Under the pieces are notes generated by a model. That model did not search any database and was not told the DNA's origin. It was given only the letters and a program-made list of their open reading frames with translations. The translations under genes were made by a program, and so were the position numbers. Below are positions 15,270 to 23,545 of a stretch of 39,333 nt of DNA, one piece after another (the first letter of the stretch is position 1; the number at the start of each line of letters is the position of its first letter). This stretch comes from Xanthobacteraceae bacterium (GTDB lineage: Bacteria; Pseudomonadota; Alphaproteobacteria; Rhizobiales; Xanthobacteraceae): NCBI GenBank assembly GCA_030037885.1, contig JASHPU010000035.1, positions 1-39,333 of the forward strand, written 5' to 3'.

Positions 15270-16097
15270 TCAAGCCGCACGGCTTTGCGGCGCGGCGGCT
15301 GTCAAGGAAGACTGAAGATGAGCAAGATAACTGGGCAAGTTACGAAACGCGAAGTGGAAATTGTCACCCAAGGACGCAACCCGGTAGCCATACCGCTCCC
15401 AGGCAAGCGCCAAGGCTTGCCGCGAAAACAACGAAACATGCCCATTGCGAGGCCCAACGTACCACCAGTTAAGGCGCTGCCGATCGAAATCCGCGGGCTG
15501 CAGGAGCGTTGAGAAAAAAACCAACCCTGGATCCGCCGTCAGTTCGACAATGGAGCGGACACCGGCAAGCGGGTCAGGCAAATGTTCGAATGTCTCGAAG
15601 CTTGTCACGAGATCGAACTTGCCAACTGGCCGTTCGGCGTGTTGCGGCACCATCGGATCATAGGTCACGGCTGCGGCAAAACCGGCTTCGCGCAGCACAG
15701 TGCAGAGCGTATCGTTGCCGCCGCCGAAGTCCAAGACGCGCGTTTCGCGCCGCAGCGGCCCCCATAACCGCACCACCGCGCCGGCATTCCCGCGGGCTCT
15801 GAAGTCCGAATAATCCGGATCAACGAGCTTGTACTCCTCATTGTAGATGTGCGCCTTGAACTGCTCGACGGTCCAATCGTCGAAAGCGTCGGTGAACAGA
15901 AAGGCGCAGTTGCCGCAGCGGCGGTAATAGATCGGCACGCCGGACAGGCGGAACTCGACGCCGCGGATGCCGACGCAGGTTTGGTGGAAATCGACGACGC
16001 CGAAGAGCGGCGCCGGACTGCCGCAAATCTTGCAGGGACAAGGGTTGGTCGAAACTGGTCTCAAGCCGTCGAGCATGGGCGGACGCGCGATCGTCAA
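15270..16097 (-). CDS. SAM-dependent methyltransferase with N-terminal zinc-binding motif
   Basis: The 275 residues begin with a Cys-rich segment (PCPCKICGSPAPLF and, after about 30 residues, RRCGNCAFLFTDAF), likely binding zinc. A class I methyltransferase domain follows: motif I VLDFGGGNDTLC, acidic loop YDPM, and FDLVTSFETFEHLPDPLAGV. This layout is found in sugar C-methyltransferases and related enzymes that act on nucleotide sugars or natural-product intermediates. The substrate cannot be told; no deoxysugar genes adjoin it, the polysaccharide cassette being 5 kb away. It is a single gene on the minus strand. Confidence 0.85.
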   Translation of the reverse strand: MTIARPPMLDGLRPVSTNPCPCKICGSPAPLFGVVDFHQTCVGIRGVEFRLSGVPIYYRRCGNCAFLFTDAFDDWTVEQFKAHIYNEEYKLVDPDYSDFRARGNAGAVVRLWGPLRRETRVLDFGGGNDTLCTVLREAGFAAAVTYDPMVPQHAERPVGKFDLVTSFETFEHLPDPLAGVRSIVELTADPGLVFFSTLLQPADFDRQRLNWWYVGPRNGHVSLFSRQALALAWERYGYRVASLGDNFHFAFRNLPSYLAHLQSSLTAAAPQSRAA

Positions 16098-16276
16098 ATC
16101 ACCACCAAAGCTGTAGCCGCGGGACCTTACGACTTGGTTAATTGGTCGTTACCACTTCTCACTCGGCCTTGAGCGGCTCACGGGTGGGCATGCATACGCC
16201 AAGGCGCGCGGCATGGAGCGTTTTCGCTGTTCGGCTGTCCACCGCTTCGGCAGGATGCCGGCAAGCCGGAACAGTA

Positions 16277-16313
16277 AGCCCCGAGTGCTGGGGGACCTGA
16301 CGCACCCGGGGCT
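16277..16313. terminator. GC-rich hairpin downstream of zinc-ribbon gene
   Basis: AGCCCCGAGTG pairs imperfectly with CACCCGGGGCT across a short loop, about 30 bases beyond the end of the minus-strand gene at 16344. No U tract follows, so terminator function is only possible. The stem is similar to the one at 17332. Confidence 0.35.
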
Positions 16314-16343
16314 CCACGTCTGCGGCGTTCCATGACCGCAGAA

Positions 16344-16550
16344 TTAAACGGCGCGGCGCTCGTCGGCAGATTCGCTCAGCCACACCGCGCATTCACCGCA
16401 CTTGAACACGCACAGGTCGGGAAGCCCGCCCGACCGCGGCTCGGTACGATTGAGCGACATCGGCCTGCCGCAGTGCGGACAGGGCGGCTGAACCGCGGCG
16501 AACCCGCCGGTCGGCCGCGTCAAGGGCATCGCGAGCATCGCACACCTCAT
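16344..16550 (-). CDS. Small zinc-ribbon protein
   Basis: The 68-residue product has two CxxC knuckles, CPHC at 24-27 and CGEC at 51-54, joined by a GGLPDLCVF segment. This is the layout of short zinc-ribbon proteins common in Bradyrhizobium-type genomes, of unknown function. It is soluble. The region 16551-16800 upstream holds no gene I can support; a GGAAC element there has the wrong spacing for an EcfG promoter. Confidence 0.7.
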   Translation of the reverse strand: MRCAMLAMPLTRPTGGFAAVQPPCPHCGRPMSLNRTEPRSGGLPDLCVFKCGECAVWLSESADERRAV

Positions 16551-16800
16551 CCTGTTTTGTTAAACGCTCGATTGAAATTCAAACGGATGTTTGAGACACG
16601 GGTGCGTTCCAAGCAAGGAATTTTTGTGATTTCGCGGACGCCGTCTGCCGCCCCTTGGGCCGCTGCCGCGGCTGATTGATCGCCCCCGCGTCGTCTCGCT
16701 CTGCGGCCGTCATTGCGCGCGTTCAATTCCTGCCCGCGAAACTTCTCCCGGCGTGGGACCGGGAAGGGCCGGCGCGAGATTGGCGCGCCTGCTTGGCCTC

Positions 16801-17196
16801 TTATCGCGGGGCAGCCGTCGCGACCTGGCCGGTCGATGCTTGCCGACCGCTCCGGTACTTCATTATCTGCACGTGTGCGAGAATGCGGGTGCGGGTGATG
16901 GTCCAGCGGTCCGGAAAATTAGCGATGACCCGATGACGGAAATTCTGGTGCAGCCGCGTTGCTTCCGCGTCGTCGCACAGTGCGTCGGCCAATAGCGCAA
17001 AAGCAAGCTGTGCAGCACCGCTCTCGTCGCGCCCCCAGGTGAATGGCCTGGGCTCTTCCCCGCTTGGGCCGGGGCGCGGCCCAAGTATGCGGGTCAAGCT
17101 ACCCTCGCGAACCGTGACCTCGCCTGAAGCTTTGCCCGAATAGAACCGCTCAACGCTACCGGATATCATTGCGCCTACTCGTTGCTGACGAGACAT
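16801..17196 (-). CDS. DUF6166-like protein
   Basis: The protein shows a VERFYSGKASGEV start, FTWGRDESGAAQLAFALLADAL, then DAEATRLHQNFRHRVIANFPDRWTIT, which resembles the DUF6166 pattern (F-WG--G-GPAQLALALLADAL). Its function is unknown. The start is uncertain: GTG 17247 (148 residues), ATG 17196 (131) or ATG 17169 (122, closest to the domain). No clear ribosome site separates them. It is a single minus-strand gene between two GC hairpins. Confidence 0.65.
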   Translation of the reverse strand: MSRQQRVGAMISGSVERFYSGKASGEVTVREGSLTRILGPRPGPSGEEPRPFTWGRDESGAAQLAFALLADALCDDAEATRLHQNFRHRVIANFPDRWTITRTRILAHVQIMKYRSGRQASTGQVATAAPR

Positions 17197-17331
17197 CAAC
17201 TTGTCGCCGACTTTGGCAAGGCCTTGACGGCTGGCTGAGTTATCCACTGCGAAAAGAATTGCCGAAAAACGCTCAAGCGGTTTTGAGCCTGCCCGGAACC
17301 GAAGCGCGCCATGTAGCGCCGTTAACGCAAT

Positions 17332-17354
17332 GAGCCCCGGACATGCCGGGGCTC
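17332..17354. terminator. Perfect GC hairpin
   Basis: GAGCCCCGG pairs exactly with CCGGGGCTC around a 5-base loop. It lies 61 bases beyond the 3' end of the minus-strand gene at 17415 and could terminate it. A U tract is lacking. Confidence 0.45.
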
Positions 17355-17414
17355 AGAGTTGCGTCTGACCGAGTCTTGCTTCCGGTCCTGTCTCCTTGGG
17401 CGCTCGGTTCTTTG

Positions 17415-17603
17415 CTAGTGAATTGTCTCGTGGTTCCTCCGGCGCCGCGCACGCACCTTTGACTGTTCTTGTTCCGCAAGCGCGGCGCATCTCAGCCATC
17501 GCTGGGCCAAGCCCAGCCACACTTCCTTATCCTTCGGGTTTCGGGTTCCGTTAGCCATGGCCTCACATTCGGCGGCGAACCGCTGGAAGTGCTCGACGCT
17601 CAT
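17415..17603 (-). CDS. Small hypothetical protein under a likely EcfG promoter
   Basis: This 62-residue protein (HFQRFAAECEAMANGTRNPKD, then VWLGLAQRWLRCAALAEQEQ) is helical with a basic tail. Similar short proteins recur in Bradyrhizobium-type genomes without known role. GGGAGAG precedes the ATG at 17603, and a full-consensus GGAAC-N16-CGTT element ends 37 bases upstream, so expression in the general stress response is likely (inference). Confidence 0.75.
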   Translation of the reverse strand: MSVEHFQRFAAECEAMANGTRNPKDKEVWLGLAQRWLRCAALAEQEQSKVRARRRRNHETIH

Positions 17604-17639
17604 TAGGATTCTCTCCCGCGGATTGTGCGATAGCCGACA

Positions 17640-17664
17640 AACGCGGGAGGGCAGATTCTGTTCC
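17640..17664 (-). promoter_or_regulatory. EcfG-type promoter, full consensus
   Basis: Reading leftward, GGAAC (17664-17660), 16 bases, then CGTT (17643-17640) matches the alphaproteobacterial general-stress sigma factor consensus exactly. It is placed for a leader of about 30 bases before the ATG at 17603. Confidence 0.65.
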
Positions 17665-17806
17665 GGCTAACCAGGAAAATTTCCCTCGTAGCCGAGGGCA
17701 GTGACCGGGGTTGTTGTGCGTCGCAGCAAAATCGAATGTCGGACTTCTGCGGGGGGTGAAAGCGCCGTCACGGAAGCTGGCGGGCGGCGCTTGATATAAT
17801 ATTCGG

Positions 17807-18655
17807 CTAAGCCTTCTTCGGCGACCAACGATAGGCTTTGGCGCAGGCGCCGCCCATCAGCATCGCCCGCTCGCCCTCGCTCAAGCGGTCGGTCTTAAGG
17901 AACGGCTCGACCGCCTGCTCATAGTTGACGACGGCGTATGAGCGCGTCCAGTCCGTGCCCCATAGGCAGCGCTCCAAGCCCCAGGCGTCGAACACGCGGG
18001 CCAGCGGATCCCAGATGTCCGGGAACGGATACGGCTTCTGGGACAGCGTGCAGGCGCCGCTCACCTTGATCACCAGGTTCTGGCGCCTGGCAAGGTCCAG
18101 CACCTTCGGCAGGTCGGCCCACGGCTGCGGCGGGGCCGGCGGCGTGCGCGGCTGCTGGATCGCGAGATGATCGATGATGAAGCGCGTATCGGGATGGCGG
18201 TCGATCAAGGCCGCGCCGGCGTCCACATTGCCCCAGCACAAGATGTTGACCGGCAGGTCGTTCTTTGCGGCCTCGCGCGCGATGCGGTTGAGCCCCGGGT
18301 GTGTCGGCTCGCGGTCGCGGCCCAGCTCCTTCGTCATCATGATGCGCACGCCGACCGCGCCCGGTGTCCGTTTCCACTCGGCGATGACGTCGCCCACCGC
18401 CGGATCGTCCGGGTCGACCGGCTTGACGATGGCGAAGCGGCCGGGATGGGCGCGTTGCACTTCGACCGCATAGCTGGCGTCATAGCGGTACATGGAAAAG
18501 GCGGAGATGAAGATCGCGCCGTCGACCCCGACCTTGTCCATCGCCGCTACCATCTCGTCGCCGGTGACGTGAGCGGGCCAGTTCGGCACGTTGTGCCAAG
18601 GCCGTTTCGGCGTGTTCGCCTCATAAGCGTGGACCTGGGAATCGATGATCGTCAT
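17807..18655 (-). CDS. Amidohydrolase-family (PF04909) metal-dependent hydrolase
   Basis: The 282 residues follow the amidohydrolase-2 pattern of 2-pyrone-4,6-dicarboxylate lactonase relatives: IIDSQVHAYE at the N-terminus, GAIFISAFSMYRYD, a FIIDHLAIQQP strand with the metal or substrate His, and CLWGTDWTRS near the C-terminus supplying the catalytic Asp. These TIM-barrel enzymes hydrolyse lactones or decarboxylate aromatic acids. It is divergent from the carboxymuconolactone-decarboxylase-family gene (134 bases between starts), and a Bug-type binding protein follows that gene, suggesting catabolism of an aromatic or carboxylic acid (inference). The substrate is unknown. Confidence 0.85.
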   Translation of the reverse strand: MTIIDSQVHAYEANTPKRPWHNVPNWPAHVTGDEMVAAMDKVGVDGAIFISAFSMYRYDASYAVEVQRAHPGRFAIVKPVDPDDPAVGDVIAEWKRTPGAVGVRIMMTKELGRDREPTHPGLNRIAREAAKNDLPVNILCWGNVDAGAALIDRHPDTRFIIDHLAIQQPRTPPAPPQPWADLPKVLDLARRQNLVIKVSGACTLSQKPYPFPDIWDPLARVFDAWGLERCLWGTDWTRSYAVVNYEQAVEPFLKTDRLSEGERAMLMGGACAKAYRWSPKKA

Positions 18656-18789
18656 CGGGGCAGCTCCTCAATTTCGAAAACCGCATTCGCTATCGCAACA
18701 GGTCGCGTTGGCCTTGTCCAGGGACCTCTTGCCGAGCGCCGAACGTTGGGCCACCGTTTGGCCGCGCAGTCGAATTGGGGAGACAACCG

Positions 18790-19335
18790 ATGGCCCGCAT
18801 CGCGATCCTGGACCGCGGCGACATGAGCGCCGAACAAGGGCGCGTTTACGACGCGGCCAGGCAATCCAGCGGCATCGTCGGCGGGCCGTACTATGCCTAT
18901 ATCCGCTTGCCCAAATTGTTCGAGGCCTGCCAAAATCTGCGCGCCTCGCTGGCGTCGGGCCCATTGTCCGCGCGCGAAAATCAGATCGTGAACCTTGTCG
19001 TCGCGCGGCATTGGAATGCGCGATATCCCTGGTTCGCGCAGGTTCGGCGCTCGCTCGCAATCGGCATCGAGCAGACGGTCATCGACGCGATCAACGCCCA
19101 CCGCGATCCGGCCTTGGCCGATGCACGCGAGCAAACCTGCTGGACGGTCGCGCGCGAACTGCTCGCCAACAAGGGCCTCGGTGACGAAACCTATGCCGCC
19201 GGGGAGAAGACGATGGGCTTGGAAAGTCTGGTCGCATTGGTGGCTTCGATTGGCAGCTTTTCGATGACTTGCATGACCGCCAACGCGTTCGGCATTGATC
19301 CGCCTGCTGCCAACCCGACGCCGCTGGCGACGTAG
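18790..19335 (+). CDS. Carboxymuconolactone decarboxylase-family protein
   Basis: The 181-residue helical protein has the family pattern FEACQNLRASLASGPLSARE, then VNLVVARHWNARYPWFAQ, and a C-terminal LVALVASIGSFSMTCMTANAF. Members are gamma-carboxymuconolactone decarboxylases or AhpD-like oxidoreductases. The CxxC of AhpD is not seen, so a decarboxylase-like or unassigned role is more likely. The ATG at 18790 follows GGGGAG; the frame is open to 18775 without support. Context with the divergent amidohydrolase suggests a shared degradation pathway. Confidence 0.85.
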   Translation: MARIAILDRGDMSAEQGRVYDAARQSSGIVGGPYYAYIRLPKLFEACQNLRASLASGPLSARENQIVNLVVARHWNARYPWFAQVRRSLAIGIEQTVIDAINAHRDPALADAREQTCWTVARELLANKGLGDETYAAGEKTMGLESLVALVASIGSFSMTCMTANAFGIDPPAANPTPLAT

Positions 19336-19404
19336 CGCCGGTTCGCAACCTGCCGCGAAATTCTCATCAAGCTCGGACCAGTAAGGCTTCTTAGGAGACG
19401 ACAC

Positions 19405-20391
19405 ATGCAAACCCGCAGGTCTGTCGCGTTTGGTTTCGCGGCCGCGACGCTGGCAAGCGCCGCGCCGCGAACCGCCGGCGCGCAAACCGCCCAGGCTTGG
19501 CCGGTGCGGCCGGTGAAGCTCATCGTCGGCTTCGCGCCGGCCGGTCCGACCGATCTGGTCGCGCGTCTGCTCGCGCAGAGCCTGAGCCAGCAAACCGGCA
19601 AGAATTTCTTCGTCGAAAACGTCGCCGGCGCCGGCGGCAATATCGGCACGGTGCGGGCGGCGCATTCCACGCCGGACGGCTATACGTTTTTGGTGACCGG
19701 CGGTAATATCACCAACAACCAGTATCTGTTCGCCAAGCCCGGCTACGATCCGCTCAAGGATTTTGACGCGGTGACGCTCGCCGCCGCGACGCCGGTGGTG
19801 CTCGCCGTCAACCCATCGGTACCGGCAAAGACGGTCAAGGAACTGGTGGCCTGGATCCACGCCAATCCCGGCAAAGAGAGTTACGCGTCGCCGGGCACCG
19901 GCACGCCGCCGCAACTCGTCGGCGCGCTGTTCCAGCATGAATTGAAGCTCGACCTGGTGCATGTGCCGTTCGACGGCGGCGGCACAGCGGTGCAGGCGAC
20001 GGTCGGCGGCCACACGCCGATCTCGTTCGGCGCCATGGCGCCGGCCGTGCCGCTGATCAAGGCCGGGCAATTGCGCGCGCTGGCGGTCACCGGAAAGGCG
20101 CGCTCGCCGACGCTGCCCGAAATCCCGACCATGGCGGAGGCCGGCTTCCCCGAAGTCGAGGGTTTCACCTGGACCGCCGTGGTGGCGCCGGCCGGCACAC
20201 CCAAGGACATTGTTATGAAGCTGCATGATCTGATCGTCGGCGCGCTCGCGCAGCCCGACGTCAAGGCCAAGCTCGCGGCCATGGCCTATGTGCCGATCGG
20301 CTCCTCGCCGCAGGACTGCGCCGCCTTCTTCAAGTCCGAACTGGCCAAGTGGGGCAAAGTGATCGAGCAGGCGGGACTGAAGCCGGAGTGA
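19405..20391 (+). CDS. Bug-family (TTT) periplasmic solute-binding protein
   Basis: The 328 residues begin with a signal peptide (QTRRSVAFGFAAATLASAAP, with adjacent arginines and an AGAQ cleavage region) followed by the Bug hallmark WPVRPVKLIVGFAPAGPTDLVAR and later FVENVAGAGGNIGT, PDGYTFLVT and MAEAGFPEVEGFTW. Bug proteins bind carboxylates for tripartite tricarboxylate transporters, but most are orphans without the TctAB membrane genes, as here. The ribosome site AGGAGA precedes the ATG. It is 69 bases after the carboxymuconolactone-family gene and probably co-transcribed. Confidence 0.92.
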   Translation: MQTRRSVAFGFAAATLASAAPRTAGAQTAQAWPVRPVKLIVGFAPAGPTDLVARLLAQSLSQQTGKNFFVENVAGAGGNIGTVRAAHSTPDGYTFLVTGGNITNNQYLFAKPGYDPLKDFDAVTLAAATPVVLAVNPSVPAKTVKELVAWIHANPGKESYASPGTGTPPQLVGALFQHELKLDLVHVPFDGGGTAVQATVGGHTPISFGAMAPAVPLIKAGQLRALAVTGKARSPTLPEIPTMAEAGFPEVEGFTWTAVVAPAGTPKDIVMKLHDLIVGALAQPDVKAKLAAMAYVPIGSSPQDCAAFFKSELAKWGKVIEQAGLKPE

Positions 20392-20454
20392 GCGCTTTGG
20401 CGCGCTTGTCGGGCCGGCAGGATTCGATGGATTGAGCCGATGCCGCTTTTCATT

Positions 20455-20542
20455 CGTCATTGCGTGCGAAGCGAAGCAATCCGGAGTTGGGGGCACTGAT
20501 TATGGATTGCTCCGTCGCCGCTGCGGGCTCCTAGGAATGACG
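20455..20542. repeat. REP-like inverted repeat
   Basis: CGTCATTGCGTGCGAAGC with GAAGCAATCC is mirrored by GGATTGCTCC and GAATGACG. This form is dispersed in Bradyrhizobium and Rhodopseudomonas. It lies in the 20392-20808 gap, where I support no gene; a minus-strand frame across it (20500-20793) looks spurious. It may terminate the Bug-gene transcript. Confidence 0.65.
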
Positions 20543-20808
20543 ATACCGATCCACTTCGAGTGGAAGTCGACAAATCTTCCTTGCCCGCATGCGCATAAAT
20601 TCTCCATATAAAAATCCAACTCGTACATTTTGGCGGCCGTCGCGTATCTTTTGCGTATAGTTTCGTGCAAGTTTACGCGCGCGCGTTCATTTTTTACGGC
20701 TTTGCGTCTCTGCTTGCCTGTTTTCTTCAAGTTAATAATGCAAAGCTGACGGCGAGGTCCTCGGGGGCGAGAACGCTCAAGCCGCACGCACACACATCGG
20801 AGGAAAAA

Positions 20809-20994
20809 ATGAACAAGACGCGTGCAATCATTGCCTATGGCTTAAGCGTGCTGGCGCTTGGCCTCGTGCTCGCTGCGCCGGGCGCGGCGTGGGCGGCTAA
20901 ACACCACCATCATCACGCGCGGGTGCAGCAGGCGGCTCAGCCGGCATCGCAACCCTGCACGATCCACTTCCAAACGGCCTGCTCAGGTATGTGA
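20809..20994 (+). CDS. Tiny secreted His-rich peptide
   Basis: The 61-residue product starts at an ATG preceded by GGAGG at 5 bases. Residues 1-29 form a strong signal peptide (IIAYGLSVLALGLVLAAPGA, then AWA). The predicted mature form of about 32 residues begins with Lys and five consecutive histidines (32-36) and has two cysteines (50, 58) that could form a disulfide. It may bind metal in the periplasm, but there is no known family and no neighbouring transporter. The frame is open upstream to 20665 without a ribosome site. The interval 20995-21224 downstream has no gene I can support. Confidence 0.7.
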   Translation: MNKTRAIIAYGLSVLALGLVLAAPGAAWAAKHHHHHARVQQAAQPASQPCTIHFQTACSGM

Positions 20995-21224
20995 GCTTTG
21001 GGGCGAAGCGCGGACGCGGCCACGTTCGCGCCCGCACTGCCCAGGTCTGGTGCGCCGCGAACCATGTGGGCCGGCGGCGTTGTTGTATGGCTCGACGCTG
21101 ACCGGCCTTGATCTCCGCGAACTCTATGACTTCGGCCCGCCGGCCACCGGCGCGAAAGTCGCACAGAAGTAGGGCAGGCGCTCGCGCGGCCGCGTCATGG
21201 CGTTACCTCCGGGTGGGCGTCTTC

Positions 21225-22463
21225 CTACGCTCCAGGCTGCACTTGATCCAGCCGATCCAGCAATTGACGCCAGTGCTGCAACGTTTGCGCCCGGCTGAAC
21301 CGCGCATCCAATAAATGCCGCGCCCGTGCGCCCATCTGCGCGGCGGTGTCCGGCTCATCGGCGAGCCGCTGCAGGACGCCGACCAAAGCGTCGGCATCGC
21401 CCGGCTTGACGGCGAAGCCGCAACTTTGCGCCGTTACCAGCCGGCCGAGCTCGCCATCCGGGTCGCCGATCATCACGATCGGCCGGCCGGCGGCGGCGAT
21501 GCCGTAAAATTTGCTCGGCACGATCAGGCCTTCGAGCTTGGGATTGAGCGAGACCCAGTGCGCGTCGCACACGCCGAGCGATTGCGCCAGGGCTTGGCGC
21601 GGCTGATACGGCATGAAGCGGAACGAGCCGGCCAAGCCTTGGCGTTCGACGGCGCTGCGCAACGCTTCATATCGCTTGCCGCCGCCAATCATCAGAAAAA
21701 CGAAACGGGAATCGGCGCGCAGCCGCGCCGCCGCGCCGAGCACGGCCTCGAACTCGTGAACCCGGCCCAGATTGCCGGAATAGCCGAAGACAAATTTATC
21801 CTGAAGGCGCCATGCCTGGCGCAGCGGATTGTCCGAGCGCGCAACCGGCTTCACGTCCACATCGTTGCACCAGTTCGGGATGACGTGAATGCGCGCCGGC
21901 GCAACGCCGAGCGCGGCGAGTTTTTCGGCCATCAGTTCGCCGACAACGACGTTTGCTTCGGCCGCCCGCAGCGAACCGTCGCGCCGGTGCGCGAGCTGCC
22001 GCGCCAAAAACGGTCCGCGGACGAGCGGCACGTCGAGCGCCACCGCGACTTCCGGATAAAGATCTTGCAGCCAGTTGATGAGGCCGGCGCCACGGCGGCG
22101 TGCCGCCGCCATGACCGGCAACGACAGCAGCGGCGGATCGGTCTTGGCGACCAGGAGATCGCCCGGCCGGGCGAGGGCGATGAGGCGCCGCCGCGCCGAG
22201 CGGTAGAACGTCAGATAATCGAGCGAGCGGCCGACCAGGCTGCCGCGGCCGAACCGGCTCGACGGCACGCGATGCACCTTGACGCCATTGACGGTTTCGA
22301 ACTTCGGCAACGACGCCCGCGGCGCATCGTAGATCTGCGCGCTGGTGACGACGTGGATCTCTCCTCCGCTCGCAGCCAAATAGAAGGCGAGATCGGCGAG
22401 GATCTGGCTCGTCGCCGAATGATCCGGGAAAAAGAAGCGGTTGACGAAGATCACGCGCCGCAT
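21225..22463 (-). CDS. Glycosyltransferase family 4, WcaI/WbuB-like
   Basis: The 412 residues form a GT-B enzyme: N-terminal VIFVNRFFFPDHSATSQILADL is the typical start of WcaI-like and WbuB-like transferases, RIHVIPNWCNDVDV and FGYSGNLGRVHEFE mark the C-terminal nucleotide-sugar domain, and PSKFYGIAAAGRPIVMIGD gives the conserved E/K-x7-type loop. It would add a sugar to a lipid-linked glycan at the inner membrane. The ATG at 22463 is chosen because the frame above it (to 22484) runs into a repeat. It is the last gene of the cassette with the decarboxylase-like and carbamoyltransferase genes. Confidence 0.88.
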   Translation of the reverse strand: MRRVIFVNRFFFPDHSATSQILADLAFYLAASGGEIHVVTSAQIYDAPRASLPKFETVNGVKVHRVPSSRFGRGSLVGRSLDYLTFYRSARRRLIALARPGDLLVAKTDPPLLSLPVMAAARRRGAGLINWLQDLYPEVAVALDVPLVRGPFLARQLAHRRDGSLRAAEANVVVGELMAEKLAALGVAPARIHVIPNWCNDVDVKPVARSDNPLRQAWRLQDKFVFGYSGNLGRVHEFEAVLGAAARLRADSRFVFLMIGGGKRYEALRSAVERQGLAGSFRFMPYQPRQALAQSLGVCDAHWVSLNPKLEGLIVPSKFYGIAAAGRPIVMIGDPDGELGRLVTAQSCGFAVKPGDADALVGVLQRLADEPDTAAQMGARARHLLDARFSRAQTLQHWRQLLDRLDQVQPGA

Positions 22464-22473
22464 GCGGCCCCAC

Positions 22474-23496
22474 CTAACCCTCACCCGCTTGCGGGGGAGG
22501 GAAGGGAGGGGACGCGCCAGATGGGTGCTTGATCAGCGGCCTGATTGCTTCGTCGCCGAGCAGCCCATCGAAATAAGCGATGGTCCGCTTGAGTCCTTCC
22601 TTCAGATTCATCTGCGGCTTCCAGCCCAGCAGTTTCTGCGCTCGCGTGATATCCGGGCTGCGCTGGCGCGGATCGTCCTGCGGCAGCGGCCGATGCACGA
22701 TGCGCGCGCGCGAGCCGGTGAGCTCGATCACCGCGGTCGCCAGATCGATAATGGTGAACTCCTGCGGATTGCCGATGTTGATCGGCCCGGTGACGTCGTC
22801 GGCGGTGTCCATCAGCCGGATGAGCCCGCCGATCGTGTCGTCGACGTAGCAGAACGAGCGGGTCTGCAAGCCGTCGCCGAACACGGTGATGTCGCGGCCG
22901 AGCAGCGCCTGGACGATGAAATTCGACACCACGCGGCCGTCGTTGGGATGCATGCGCGGGCCATAGGTGTTGAAGATGCGCGCCACCTTGATGCGCAGAT
23001 CGTGCTGGCGCCGGTAATCGAAGAACAGCGTCTCGGCGCAGCGTTTGCCTTCGTCGTAGCAGGAACGCGGCCCGATCGGATTGACGTTGCCCCAATAGCT
23101 CTCGAGCTGCGGATGGATCGCCGGATCGCCGTACACTTCGGAGGTCGAAGCCTGCAGAATTTTGGCGCGCAGGCGCTTGGCAAGGCCCAGCATGTTGATG
23201 GCGCCGTGCACGCTGGTCTTGGTGGTCTGTACCGGATCGTGCTGATAATGCACCGGCGAGGCCGGGCAGGCGAGATTGAAGATCTGATCGACCTCGACAT
23301 AGAGCGGAAACGTCACGTCGTGGCGCAACAGCTCGAAGCGGCGGTCGTCAAGCAGCGCCTCGACGTTGCGCCGCGTGCCGGTGAAGAAATTGTCGAGACA
23401 GATGACGGTGGCGCCGCTCTGGAGCAGCCGCTCGCAAAGGTGCGAGCCCAAAAATCCGGCGCCGCCGGTCACCAGCACGCGAGTTTCGAGATGCAT
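22474..23496 (-). CDS. UDP-glucuronate decarboxylase-like NAD-dependent epimerase/dehydratase
   Basis: This 340-residue extended SDR resembles UDP-xylose synthase. The NAD loop is GGAGFLG (11-17); the catalytic STSEVYG (117-123) and Tyr147-x3-Lys151 in SCYDEGKR are present; [12 protein letters not shown] and [10 protein letters not shown] are typical of UXS. It likely converts UDP-glucuronate to UDP-xylose for polysaccharide synthesis. The normal protein seems to end near [12 protein letters not shown]; the last residues ([11 protein letters not shown]) are encoded by a G-rich repeat that supplies the stop codon. It lies 50 bases after the carbamoyltransferase and 10 bases before the glycosyltransferase. 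Confidence 0.88.
   Translation of the reverse strand: MHLETRVLVTGGAGFLGSHLCERLLQSGATVICLDNFFTGTRRNVEALLDDRRFELLRHDVTFPLYVEVDQIFNLACPASPVHYQHDPVQTTKTSVHGAINMLGLAKRLRAKILQASTSEVYGDPAIHPQLESYWGNVNPIGPRSCYDEGKRCAETLFFDYRRQHDLRIKVARIFNTYGPRMHPNDGRVVSNFIVQALLGRDITVFGDGLQTRSFCYVDDTIGGLIRLMDTADDVTGPINIGNPQEFTIIDLATAVIELTGSRARIVHRPLPQDDPRQRSPDITRAQKLLGWKPQMNLKEGLKRTIAYFDGLLGDEAIRPLIKHPSGASPPFPPPQAGEG
22475..22511. repeat. Short G-rich repeat at gene end
   Basis: The segment CTAACCCTCACCCGCTTGCG followed by GGGGAGGGAAGGG matches the hairpin-forming CCCTCACCCGC...GCGGGAGAGGG class of repeats seen between genes in Hyphomicrobiales. A related form occurs at about 29648-29688. Here it forms the last codons of the upstream enzyme. 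Confidence 0.45.
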
Positions 23497-23545
23497 GGGC
23501 GGCGACTCCTAAGAACAAGCCAAGCCGGAGCATGGTGATTTCAGA

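Noticed and set aside
16561..16610. GGAAC element before the zinc-ribbon gene as an EcfG promoter
   Set aside because: The nearest CGTT is 20 bases away, outside the 16-17 base spacing.
20500..20793. 97-codon minus-strand frame
   Set aside because: It runs through a REP-like repeat and has no family character or ribosome site.
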